From Bacillus norwichensis (GTDB lineage Bacteria; Bacillota; Bacilli; Bacillales; Bacillaceae_C): 64,000 nt of DNA. The position numbers and the translations under genes were made by a program. Under the pieces are notes generated by a model. The model was not told the DNA's origin, ran no database searches, and saw nothing but the letters and a program-made list of their open reading frames with translations. This document shows positions 25,500 to 34,700 of the stretch, one piece after another (within the stretch, counting starts at the first letter, position 1; every line of letters starts with the position of its first letter). Location: assembly GCF_014836955.1 (NCBI RefSeq), contig NZ_JACSPV010000008.1, forward strand, positions 76,783 through 140,782, written 5' to 3'.

Positions 25500-26606
25500 A
25501 TGGATATAGAACGAATAAGCGGAAAACAGTTATTTGTGTGCTCTTGTCTTTATACTGTTGGAAGCGCGATTATTTATATCCCGCATACGGTCATTATAAC
25601 CGCTAAGCACGATGCTTGGATCTCTTCTTTTCTCGCTGTAGCTGTTGGATTGCTGCTTACTTGCTTATACATATCTATTCAAAAACTTTACCCTGAGTTA
25701 ACTTTGATTCAAATGCTTGAAGCTACATTTGGAAAATGGGTAGGTAAGGTTGTGGGCTTGATAACGGTAGTCGGATTCTTTTATTTGATAGCTATTATGG
25801 CATTGAGGGACTTGGGTGATCTTATTGTCATTCAAGTGATGCCTGACACACCACAGTTAGTTATTCATTTCTTTTTTCTAATAGTCGTCGCTTACTCAGT
25901 CAAACACGGATTGGAGGTCATTGCGAGGACAGCCGAAATTCTATTTCCTTTTTCTATAGGTCTGTATGTGTTTGTTGCAGCTTTATTACCCTTAAAAACA
26001 GACCTCGCCCATTTACTTCCAGTTGGAGCGAATGGTTGGAAGCCTATTGTTGGCGGCATGATTCCGAATTTGGGGTTTCCGTTTTTTGAAGTTTTCATCT
26101 TCACTCTAATTCTGACATTCGTTCACCCTAAACAAACGTTGGCTAAGCCTTTTCTAGGGGGCGTGTTTTTGGGAGGGATAATGGTGGCTGTGGCTACTTT
26201 AAATTCATTACTTGTCCTTGGGGTGGAGTTTTCTTCGAGTAAGCTATATGCCCCGTACATGCTTGGAGCTGAAATTAATATTGGTGATGTCATTCAAAGG
26301 CTTGAAGTTGTTATTGGCGCTATTTGGTTTATATCGATTTACATCAAAATATGTTTGATCGTTTTATTAGTAGCGATGGGGATAAAGGAAATATTCAATT
26401 TGAAAGATTATCGCCTGCTTAGTTTACCATTATGTTTGCTGCTGTTACCTCTTTCAATAACGATCATGCCGAATATTGGCTATTGGAATACTATTTTTGA
26501 TGTTTGGCCTTTTTATGGATTCATATTTGCAATCCTGCTTCCTCTCACGATATTATTTATTGGGCTTATAAAGGGGCGGAACAAAGTGGAGCAAAAAGGT
26601 GTGTAA
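25500..26606 (+). CDS. spore germination receptor subunit B permease (GerAB family)
   Basis: 368 residues, ten to eleven predicted membrane helices, of the amino-acid permease (APC) superfamily branch GerAB/spore germination permease. The start ISGKQLFVCSCLYTVGSAI and the internal GLEVIARTAEILFPF segment are typical. Subunit B binds the germinant within the membrane. The operon order A-C-D-B differs from the common A-B-C. Last gene of the operon; no strong terminator follows before the next promoter. Confidence 0.9.
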   Translation: MDIERISGKQLFVCSCLYTVGSAIIYIPHTVIITAKHDAWISSFLAVAVGLLLTCLYISIQKLYPELTLIQMLEATFGKWVGKVVGLITVVGFFYLIAIMALRDLGDLIVIQVMPDTPQLVIHFFFLIVVAYSVKHGLEVIARTAEILFPFSIGLYVFVAALLPLKTDLAHLLPVGANGWKPIVGGMIPNLGFPFFEVFIFTLILTFVHPKQTLAKPFLGGVFLGGIMVAVATLNSLLVLGVEFSSSKLYAPYMLGAEINIGDVIQRLEVVIGAIWFISIYIKICLIVLLVAMGIKEIFNLKDYRLLSLPLCLLLLPLSITIMPNIGYWNTIFDVWPFYGFIFAILLPLTILFIGLIKGRNKVEQKGV

Positions 26607-26669
26607 GCGTTTCTCTGAGGTTTTTCTGTTATAATATTCTCTATACAAAGGGACAGAGGGGGAATCTTA

Positions 26670-27632
26670 GTGAAACCAAAAGTATTTGTTTCCCAGCCAA
26701 TTTCACAGGAAGTTAAAGATTATTTGGCACAATATTGTGATTTTAAAGTGTGGGATCAGAAGGTGCCAATCAAAAGGGAGGACCTTTTACAGGAAATTGG
26801 TGATGTAGATGGGTTGATCACATCTGGCAGAAGAATTACGGAGAACTTGCTGAATCATGCGCCTAATTTGAAGGTCGTGAGCAATTTATCCGTTGGATAC
26901 AATAACTTTGATTTAGAAGCGATGAAAAGTCGGAATGTAATTGGAACCAATACACCAGGCGTATTGGACGAAACGGTGGCAGATCTTGCTTTCGGTCTGA
27001 TCCTGGCTTCGGCGAGACGAATAGCGGAGTTGGACAAGATTGTAAAAGCCGGGAAATGGGAGCCGACGTCAGGCGATGATCGCTTCGTTGGAGTGGATGT
27101 ATATGGTGCAACGCTTGGCATTATCGGAATGGGCAGAATTGGTGAAGCGATTGCCCGAAGAGCGAGGCTAGGGTTTAATATGGATGTTCTTTATTATAAC
27201 CGGAATCGCAAGCCTGATGCAGAGGAGGAGCTTGGAGTCAAATACAGCGATCTGGATTCGCTTTTACAACAATCGGATTTTGTGTTATTAATGACACCGC
27301 TAACTCCTGAAACTGAAAAAATGATCGGTGAAAAAGAATTCAAGCTCATGAAAAAGTCAGCTATTTTTATTAATGTATCGCGCGGTCAGACAATTGATGA
27401 AGAAGCTCTAACTGCTGCGCTTGAAAATAAAGAGATTCATGCGGCTGCTTTGGATGTGTTTGAGCAGGAGCCTGTGAACAAGGACAATCCGCTTTTAAAA
27501 ATGCCAAATGTGGTGACAACTCCGCATATTGGGTCAGCTAGCAGAAAGACTACTAATGCGATGGCGATGAAGGCAGCAACAAACATGGTGGCCGCACTGT
27601 TAGGGAAAGAACCTGAAAATAGAGTGGTTTGA
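26670..27632 (+). CDS. D-isomer 2-hydroxyacid dehydrogenase (glyoxylate/hydroxypyruvate reductase type)
   Basis: 320 residues. Rossmann motif GIIGMGRIGEAIARR, catalytic Arg in NVSRGQ, Glu in FEQEP and His in PHIGSAS are all present, as in GhrB/GyaR reductases that interconvert glyoxylate or hydroxypyruvate with the hydroxyacid using NAD(P)H. The start is GTG 26670 behind GAGGGGG. A TATAAT at 26630-26635 is a likely -10, with no good -35. There is no ACT domain, which separates it from the SerA at the window's end. Confidence 0.8.
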   Translation: MKPKVFVSQPISQEVKDYLAQYCDFKVWDQKVPIKREDLLQEIGDVDGLITSGRRITENLLNHAPNLKVVSNLSVGYNNFDLEAMKSRNVIGTNTPGVLDETVADLAFGLILASARRIAELDKIVKAGKWEPTSGDDRFVGVDVYGATLGIIGMGRIGEAIARRARLGFNMDVLYYNRNRKPDAEEELGVKYSDLDSLLQQSDFVLLMTPLTPETEKMIGEKEFKLMKKSAIFINVSRGQTIDEEALTAALENKEIHAAALDVFEQEPVNKDNPLLKMPNVVTTPHIGSASRKTTNAMAMKAATNMVAALLGKEPENRVV

Positions 27633-27673
27633 CCAAAAAGAAACTTTGAGCTGAATTTTATAAAAATAAGTAA

Positions 27674-27720
27674 ACCGCATGAAATCAAGTGTAAACCCGT
27701 GATTTCATGCGGTCTTATTT
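27674..27720. terminator. bidirectional terminator
   Basis: ACCGCATGAAATCA (27674-27687) pairs perfectly with TGATTTCATGCGGT (27700-27713) between two convergent genes. Confidence 0.85.
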
Positions 27721-27742
27721 TTGATGCCAATGCCTCTTTTTA

Positions 27743-28231
27743 TTATGACATAAGCTGGTCAAAGCGAATTCGTTTATTTAGATAATAGACAACAGGAGCG
27801 CCAACTGCCATGACAACAAGCTCCCCGACGGCCACTGTAAACCATGTAAATAAAAACGGAAGGCGGAGCACTAAGTTTAGCTCGTAGGCAATAATGAACA
27901 TGGTAAATGTGAAAACTGTTGTATTAAAAACCATCCGCAGCCAAATGCTTTGGATAAATTTTGTTGAGGTGATGGTGATCAAAAGGGCAATCACCGACTG
28001 GCCTACGCCAAAAATAAGGTCGTACACTCCAAGCGGCGAAAATAATAAATTGGACAAAAATACCCCGATGACAATTCCAAACATGTACTTTTTGTTGAAG
28101 ACAACTAAATGGTTGAACATTTCCGAAATGCGGAACTGGATATTTGTGAAGCCGAATGGCTGCACAAAAAAAGAAACGGCAATATACAATGCCGCTAAAA
28201 TACCGTTGACAGCAAGTGTCCTGATTTTCAT
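27743..28231 (-). CDS. queT: QueT-family ECF transporter S component
   Basis: 162 residues with about five membrane helices, of the QueT family of ECF-transporter substrate-binding proteins, which import queuosine precursors such as preQ1 or preQ0. FGFTNIQFRISEMFNHL and LLFSPLGVYDLIFG are recognisable family segments. The preQ1 riboswitch in its leader independently supports the substrate. ATG 28231 (GGGAG 9 bases upstream) is preferred over the in-frame TTG at 28237. The shared ECF module must be encoded elsewhere. Confidence 0.85.
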   Translation of the reverse strand: MKIRTLAVNGILAALYIAVSFFVQPFGFTNIQFRISEMFNHLVVFNKKYMFGIVIGVFLSNLLFSPLGVYDLIFGVGQSVIALLITITSTKFIQSIWLRMVFNTTVFTFTMFIIAYELNLVLRLPFLFTWFTVAVGELVVMAVGAPVVYYLNKRIRFDQLMS

Positions 28232-28238
28232 GATCAAT

Positions 28239-28278
28239 CTCTCCCTAGTTTTTTTTCGTGGGATGGTTTCGAACCACG
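28239..28278 (-). promoter_or_regulatory. preQ1-I riboswitch controlling queT
   Basis: On the minus strand the leader reads CGTGG (28278-28274), a TTCGAAACCATCC loop region, CCACG (28261-28257), an A-rich strand, then ACTAGGGAG. The short P1 stem, A-rich tail and terminal CUAGG that pairs back into the loop are the H-type pseudoknot of class I preQ1 switches. The last segment overlaps the GGGAG ribosome-binding site, so control should be translational: ligand hides the site. Confidence 0.85.
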
Positions 28279-28331
28279 TTTTACCTAGCTTATAATACCA
28301 GTGTTTGCATAGGTTTGTAAATGTACATGTT

Positions 28332-28525
28332 TAACTTCATTCAGCAGAAGTCTCCCACTTCAGTAAGTGGTGAGATGAATGCCTATTGGTATTCCATTCA
28401 GTGGGGGGGTCAAACCCCGGCTGAATAAAGTTAAAGCCTCCGGCGGATGCCACAGATTTTCAGAGGGAATTTATCGAGCGAGCTCGATAAAATCTGGGCG
28501 CAAATACGCCAAGGCGTATTTGATA
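28332..28525 (+). repeat. structured intergenic repeat, copy A
   Basis: Full-length reference copy of a family seen eight times in this window. The first half is enclosed by TTAACTTCATTCAG and CTGAATAAAGTTAA and holds three small hairpins: CTCCCACTT/AAGTGGTGAG, GAATGCC/GGTATTC and GGGG/CCCC, giving a cloverleaf. The second half has a long stem with tip ATCGAGC/GCTCGAT and then CAAATACGCC/GGCGTATTTG. No coding potential. Confidence 0.85.
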
Positions 28526-28789
28526 GCATGTGCAAAATGTTTTACATCGCTTCAAAGACATTGATTGTTTTTCTTTATCACCTTGTTTTCGCAGCTCTTT
28601 AATCATATAAGCGTATTTTTACATTTTATGAGCTTCTCAAGAGGGAATAGAGTTGAACTGGTAGGGCGGTGTCCCTATTGGTTGACATTACAATGTATGT
28701 CAATATAGCAAATAAATCAATTTAAAAGCTTAAGTAGCTTCTTCTTCAATTAAATGGGTGGCAAGAGCTTTGGGCAAAATGGTTTTTAT
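28526..28789. other. gene-free stretch with a 7-bp-arm palindrome
   Basis: No gene. At 28682-28703, TTGACAT and ATGTCAA form an inverted repeat around an 8-base centre, the size of a dimeric repressor operator. There is no obvious target gene on the plus strand. Confidence 0.35.
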
Positions 28790-28960
28790 TTAATCTAGCA
28801 GCCGGTTGTTTTCATCCACTTCCATGATTCTAGCGTTTGAAGTTTCTTCATTAATAAATCCTGCCCCCCTGCAAACACTGCATTTATACTGCCATCCTTC
28901 ATCATCAGCTAGCATTCCTGTTCCATGGCAAGCTTTGCAATGATTATCCCGAAAATCCAT
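28790..28960 (-). CDS. 56-residue CxxCxGxG zinc-finger protein (anti-TRAP/DnaJ-zinc type)
   Basis: Short gene read on the minus strand from ATG 28960, with AAAGGAGGAG just upstream and a TAA stop at 28790. The product has two cysteine knuckles, CKACHGTG (residues 8-15) and CSVCRGAG (residues 27-34), the paired pattern of the DnaJ central zinc domain and of anti-TRAP (RtpA, 53 residues). The acidic C-terminus (IMEVDENNRLLD) differs from anti-TRAP. It may be a small zinc-dependent protein-binding factor. No neighbour on its strand is linked to tryptophan, so the anti-TRAP role is not claimed. Confidence 0.75.
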   Translation of the reverse strand: MDFRDNHCKACHGTGMLADDEGWQYKCSVCRGAGFINEETSNARIMEVDENNRLLD

Positions 28961-29040
28961 TACAGTCTCCTCCTTTAATTAAGGGGGTCTGACCCCCACT
29001 ACGTTAAAGTGCTAAAGCGGGGTCTGCCCCCGAGAAATGC

Positions 29041-31008
29041 TTATTTTTCAATTGACGAAACTTTCTTCAGGCGCTCTTTCACTAGGTTGATCAATCCACC
29101 TTGAAGCATCACATCGACCTGTCTCTGAGACAATGCATGAGAAACTTGGATAGATACATTCTTTTCTTTTACATTAATTGTAAACTCATTACTCTGTTGT
29201 ACCTTATTCCGAAGATCATCAAGTTGAAGGATATCTCCCTGTTCTATTTGATCGTAATCTTCTTCATTTACAAACGTTAAAGGGAGAACGCCGAAATTCA
29301 CAAGGTTTTGCCAATGGATACGCGCAAAATCCTTAACCAGTGCAACGCGTAGCCCAAGGAACCTAGGGGCTAAAGCCGCATGCTCCCGACTGGATCCCTG
29401 ACCGTAGTTGGATCCTCCAACGATGGCATGTCCTCCTGTAGTAACACTATCCATCCCCCTTGTATAATACGTCTTATCAATGATTTCAAAAGCAAATTTG
29501 CTTATTTCCGGGAGATTACTTCGGTACGGGAGCACCCGTGCTCCTCCTGCTAGTATTTCATCGGTTGAAATATTGTCATCCATTTTCAATAAAACCGGCA
29601 GATCCAATTCGTCAGGCAATGTATCCATAGGCGGGATGGAAGCGATATTTGGGCCTTTGTACAGCTCGACTTTCTTTGCTTTTTCATACGGTAGCGGTTC
29701 GTCCAGCAAAGAAGTATCAACTGTTGGATTTTCCGGTTCTTTGCTCTTTGGATACGGCATTTTCAGTGTTCGTGGATCAGTGATTTCCCCTTTTAATGCA
29801 GAAGCTGCCGCAGTTTCCGGACTGCATAGATACACACTGTCTTCCTGTGTTCCGGATCGTCCGGGAAAATTACGAGGGGTAGTCCTTAGGCTGTTCCTTC
29901 CGGTAGCTGGTGCTTGCCCCATTCCGATACATCCGTTGCAGCCCGCCTGATGAAGCCTTGCACCTGCCTTAAGGAGACTTGCGATATGGCTTTCCTTAAC
30001 AAGGTCAGTCAACATCTGTCTGGATGTTGGATTGATATCGAATGAAATGCCGTTAGCGACCGTCTTTCCTTTGACGATTTCTGCAGCCACTGCAAAATCC
30101 CTGTAACCGGGGTTTGCCGAGGAGCCAACATAGGATTGATAGATGAGGGTGCCTGCGACTTCAGAAACAGGTACGACATTTCCAGGGCTAGACGGTTTAG
30201 CAATCAGCGGTTCCAACTCGGAAAGATTGATCTCTTCCTCAATGTCGTATGAAGCGTCAATATCTGCGGTCAACTCAATCCAGTCTTCCTCTCGTCCTTG
30301 CTCTTCTAAAAATCTCCTGATTTCTTCATCTGAAGGAAATACTGTTCCCGTTGCCCCGAGTTCAGCTCCCATGTTCGCAATGACATGACGGTCCATGGCG
30401 CTTAATTGATCCAATCCGGGACCGTAGTATTCGATCACTTTACCGACGCCACCCTTGACATCATGCCTGCGAAGCAATTCTAAAATAACATCCTTGGCAC
30501 TGACCCAGTCAGGGAGCTTCCCCGTAAGCTTGATTCCCCACACATTTGGCATTTTTATATAAATTGGCTCACCTGCAATGGCTAACGCCACATCCATGCC
30601 TCCGGCGCCCATAGCGAGCATTCCCATACAGCCGTTTGCACAGGTATGACTGTCGGAACCAAGGAGAGTTTTACCCGGCTTTGCCAAACGCTGCATATGC
30701 ACAGGGTGACTTACTCCGTTCCCTGGACGACTGTAATACAGGCCGAATCTGCGAGTGGCGCTTTGTAAGAACAAGTGGTCATCCGCATTTTTATTGTCGA
30801 CCTGTATGATATTATGATCCACGTATTGCGCCGAAGCTTCTGTTTGAGCTCGCTCCACCCCCATGGCTTCCAATTCCAGCATAACCATCGTCCCGGTTGC
30901 ATCCTGTGTAAGGGTTTGGTCGATTTTTAATCCAATTTCTTTTCCTGGAACCATCTCTCCTGCAACAAGATGGGACTTGATCAGCTTTTCTGTAATATTC
31001 AGCGGCAT
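29041..31008 (-). CDS. aconitate hydratase family enzyme (short, mitochondrial-like type)
   Basis: About 655 residues, much shorter than Bacillus CitB (about 909). The [4Fe-4S] ligands appear as DSHTCANG and GCNGCIGMG, and the C-terminal swivel domain has SNYGQGSSREHAALAP with the active-site Ser/Arg. It isomerises citrate/isocitrate or a related tricarboxylate. Being a second, shorter paralogue type, it could serve a side pathway such as methylcitrate or homocitrate, but nothing adjacent decides this. ATG 31008 follows AGGAGGAAG; the frame upstream to 31047 lacks a ribosome-binding site. Confidence 0.8.
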   Translation of the reverse strand: MPLNITEKLIKSHLVAGEMVPGKEIGLKIDQTLTQDATGTMVMLELEAMGVERAQTEASAQYVDHNIIQVDNKNADDHLFLQSATRRFGLYYSRPGNGVSHPVHMQRLAKPGKTLLGSDSHTCANGCMGMLAMGAGGMDVALAIAGEPIYIKMPNVWGIKLTGKLPDWVSAKDVILELLRRHDVKGGVGKVIEYYGPGLDQLSAMDRHVIANMGAELGATGTVFPSDEEIRRFLEEQGREEDWIELTADIDASYDIEEEINLSELEPLIAKPSSPGNVVPVSEVAGTLIYQSYVGSSANPGYRDFAVAAEIVKGKTVANGISFDINPTSRQMLTDLVKESHIASLLKAGARLHQAGCNGCIGMGQAPATGRNSLRTTPRNFPGRSGTQEDSVYLCSPETAAASALKGEITDPRTLKMPYPKSKEPENPTVDTSLLDEPLPYEKAKKVELYKGPNIASIPPMDTLPDELDLPVLLKMDDNISTDEILAGGARVLPYRSNLPEISKFAFEIIDKTYYTRGMDSVTTGGHAIVGGSNYGQGSSREHAALAPRFLGLRVALVKDFARIHWQNLVNFGVLPLTFVNEEDYDQIEQGDILQLDDLRNKVQQSNEFTINVKEKNVSIQVSHALSQRQVDVMLQGGLINLVKERLKKVSSIEK

Positions 31009-31722
31009 CCTTCTTCCTCCTGTTAAAAACTTTGTAGTGCAATACAATATTTTTATTTAGGATTGTTATTGTGGAAGTGAAATATTCATTGTTGCCTTTT
31101 ATTCAAGTTTCCGGAACAATTCCTCTATCTTCTCTGAGGATTAATTAAAAATGTCGGCCTTCTTTTGATTTTTCAAGGAATGCTCTCACTCTTCTGTTAC
31201 CCGGTTCTTTATGAAAGGCCCAAACAGCAGGGCAGCCAAACCAAACAAAGCCCCCGATGGCTTCCCTCATAAAGTCGACCACAAAGATAAAAGATAATCC
31301 CAAATTACGAAAGTAAATTTACTGAACACTAATTTTGGGTGATTTTGGTAAAATTTTCCGAAAATGGATAGAAAGATAACTTGAAACTGAAAAATTGGAT
31401 ATACTTTCCCCCTCCCAAAAATAAAGGGGCTATGAATTTCCAATTATTTAGTTACTGCCAGTCACTCAAGTTGCTGTGAATAATCTAAGCTTTTGAAAGG
31501 TACGCGTCAAATAGAACCCACATTCTATTCATAGGCCATTGGTAGCGAAATTATTCGAGAGGCGTTGCCCGGGAACGTAGCTGGGACGGATCAAAGCTAG
31601 ATGGATTAGCAGTTATTATTTTTACAAAAACTTAATATATAACACTTAGATTTTTACAAAAAATAAATAATAGAATGGTAAGATTTGCCTAGTATACAAA
31701 TCTAAGATGAGGAGAAAGATAT
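31009..31722. other. gene-poor stretch between aconitase and wall protein
   Basis: About 710 bases with no intact gene. It contains a probable transporter-tail remnant near 31186-31290 on the minus strand. The rest is AT-rich; a promoter for the wall protein gene should lie in the last 150 bases but I cannot pinpoint it. Confidence 0.4.
31186..31290 (-). pseudogene. possible remnant of an MFS transporter C-terminus
   Basis: On the minus strand one frame reads SGALFGLAALLFGPFIKNR and stops shortly after at 31186. This resembles the last membrane helix and basic tail of major-facilitator transporters. The frame is interrupted upstream by a stop, so only a scrap remains. Confidence 0.3.
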
Positions 31723-34700
31723 ATGAAGAGAAAGAGTATGTTCTATATTCTTGCTTTTGTGTTACTGTTTAGTCAATTTGTTCCAAGTATTGCCATGGCA
31801 ACTGAATTACCGGAAACGACGATTGAACAGGAGCAAGTAGCTGAACAACAGAAGGAAATTAACACGGACATAGAGCAGGTGGAACAAAAGGAAGAAGAAA
31901 GTAAGCAAGAGATAACCGATCAAAAAACAGAACAAAAAACAGAACAAAAATCCGATCAAAAAACAGAACTGACTGAAACTGAAACTGAAACAGAAGAAAC
32001 TAAAGTACATAGTGAACCTGTTAATGAAAATCCTACATTAACGGATCAAGTAAAAGAAGAGGAAAAGGTAAAAACAGCTTCTGAAGAAAAAAATCAACCA
32101 TTAGAAGCACCAGGTCCAAATTATCTACTTGAAGATTTTGAAAGTGGTCTTGGTTCATGGGCAGTTTCTTCAGCTCGTGCGAACTCAGTAAATGTTTCGA
32201 TTTCAGACGAAGTAGCACGTTTCGGTAAACACTCTTTAAAAATTGATTATGATTTTACAAATCAGCCTGGTACATCAGGTGTGTATGCAAATATTGGTGA
32301 AGCAATAGAAATCCCGGGCCACCCGAAAAAAATAAGTATGTGGGTATACGGGGATGGCGAAAAGCATTGGTTAAGACAGATTTTGTATGATGCAAATGGA
32401 GAAAATTTTAATATCGATTATACACCGAGTTACCCTAATGGCGTAACGTGGGAAGGTTGGAAGTATGTCGAGGCTGAAATTCCTAGCAATTGGAAGCCGC
32501 CTTTCAAACTAGGAAATGAAGCGATTCGTTATATGGCAACAAGCGAAGAAGCTAAAGGTAAAGCTACAATCTATATTGATAATATCCGTGCAATCTATGA
32601 AGACGTGGAAGAAGATACGACAAACCCTACGATAAGCAATCTCTCACCAAGTGACGAGCAATTAGTGTATTCAAATCAACCAGAAATTGCAGTCCATGTG
32701 TCAGATGATCAGTCAGGATTAGATTTTTCAAAAACGGAAATGACTTTAGATGGAAAACCTGTAGAACCGACAATTAATGAAGAAGTAGGCACCATATCAT
32801 ATACTCCCGTCAAACCACTTGCAGAAGGGTTACATAAGGTCTGGGTGAATGTTGCTGATAAAGAAGGTAACCATAGTTTTACAACTTGGACATTTACAGT
32901 TGAAGCAGGTGGACCAGCGATTGACTGGGACGTTGATGAAGATATTTATGCTGGAAGTCAGTTTACTGCTAACATGACTGTAAAGCATGTTAAACAATTT
33001 GCTGGAATGACTTTTAACATTCAATATGATGCAAAACGATTAACATTAGTCGACATGAATCCTGATAAAGAGGGCATTCAAGTAAGTATACCAGAAAAAT
33101 TACAATCTGCCGTTTCACATCATAAGGTGGATCCAGAAGCAGGTATTATTGAAATTGCTTTTGATCAAATGAATAAAATTGATTTAAAAGAAGAAGAAAC
33201 AGTAATTGGTCTGACGTATAGTTTAGGCTTAGATGCGAGTGGTGATTTTACACTCAATTTAAATGATGGACAGTATTTCTATGCTGATCAACCAGCAGAA
33301 GCGGTTCCATTTTTCTTACCAGCTTTTAAAGGTCATATTTCTCAACCATTAAAACTAACATTAACAGGTCTTTCACAAGCTACACCAACAACGATGAAAG
33401 TTGTTGACAAAAATGATCAACCTGTTTCTGGAGCAAGTATTTCTGTACTGGGTGATCAAAAACTAATTAAAGTAATGAAACCAACATCGATTTATAAAGG
33501 TGGAAGTGGTGTTGCTGGGGAACCATATGAACCATTAGAAGTTGGTACTTTAATTCCAGTTGCGCAAACACCTTACGATGGATTTGATTTTTACCGGATA
33601 TTTATGCCAAATGGTGAACAACGATATTATCATGTGCCTATGGAGGATGTAGAAGAAGTTGATTGGGGCAGTATTTTTGGAAAAACGAATGACCAAGGTA
33701 TTATTGAAACGGATCAGTTAACACTATCTAGAATTCCATTAAAATTACAAGCAGTTAAAGGTAATCTAGTAAGTCAAGTAGAATCCTTTACTATTTCACC
33801 ACATTTGGGGAAAAATGCCCCTGAACATATTACTTTAACTTGGACGAACGATTCAAAAACAACACAGCATTTTACATGGAAAACAGATACTTTCACTGAA
33901 GGTTCAGTTGTCGAAGTGAATCCAGTAAATGTTAAGTCTGAAAAGCTTATCTTTAAAGGAACAACAACCTTATTTGGCGATCAGACTGGTGAAATGAATT
34001 TGCATAAAGTCGAGGCAACAGGGTTGCAACCAGGAACAACTTATGAATACCGTGTTGGCGATGGTTCTGGCACCGGCTGGAGTGAATACAGTACATTTAC
34101 GACAGAAGCGGCTAACAATGACCCTTTCCGGTTTATGTTTGTAGCAGATTCACAGGCTTATGATAAAGAAGGATTTAAATTAACATCTGATCTATTAGAT
34201 TTAGGATTAAATAAATTTCCTGATATGAAATTCGTCGTACATGCAGGCGATATTGTTGAAGAAGGAGATAAATTACCGCAATGGGAAGATTTTAAAGAGG
34301 CAACAAAAGGTGTAAGCAGTAAATTGCCTTTAATGATGCTCCTTGGTAACCATGATGTTTATGGGGATGGAGCAAATATTTTTAAGAATTTATACAGTTA
34401 TCCGCAAAATGGGCCAGCTGGTAAAGAGGGTTTTGTCTATTCATTTGATTACGGAAAAGCGCGTTTTTTAATGTTAAACTCTGAATTTGGTATACAAGAT
34501 ATGAAAGAACAAGAAGAGTGGATTCGTGAAGAAGTGCGCTCAGCTGGTGATAAATGGATTATTGCAATGTTTCATCGTTCACCATATAAAAGTAATCCAA
34601 AACGTGGAGAAGATGCAACACAAACTATTTTCGCTCCTCTCTTAGAAGAGTTACAAGTTGACTTGGTATTAACAGGACATGATCATGCATATATGCGTTC

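Noticed and set aside
26601-26614. cre site before the hydroxyacid dehydrogenase
   Set aside because: TGTAAGCGTT is a good left half, but the right half (TCTC) does not fit the consensus.
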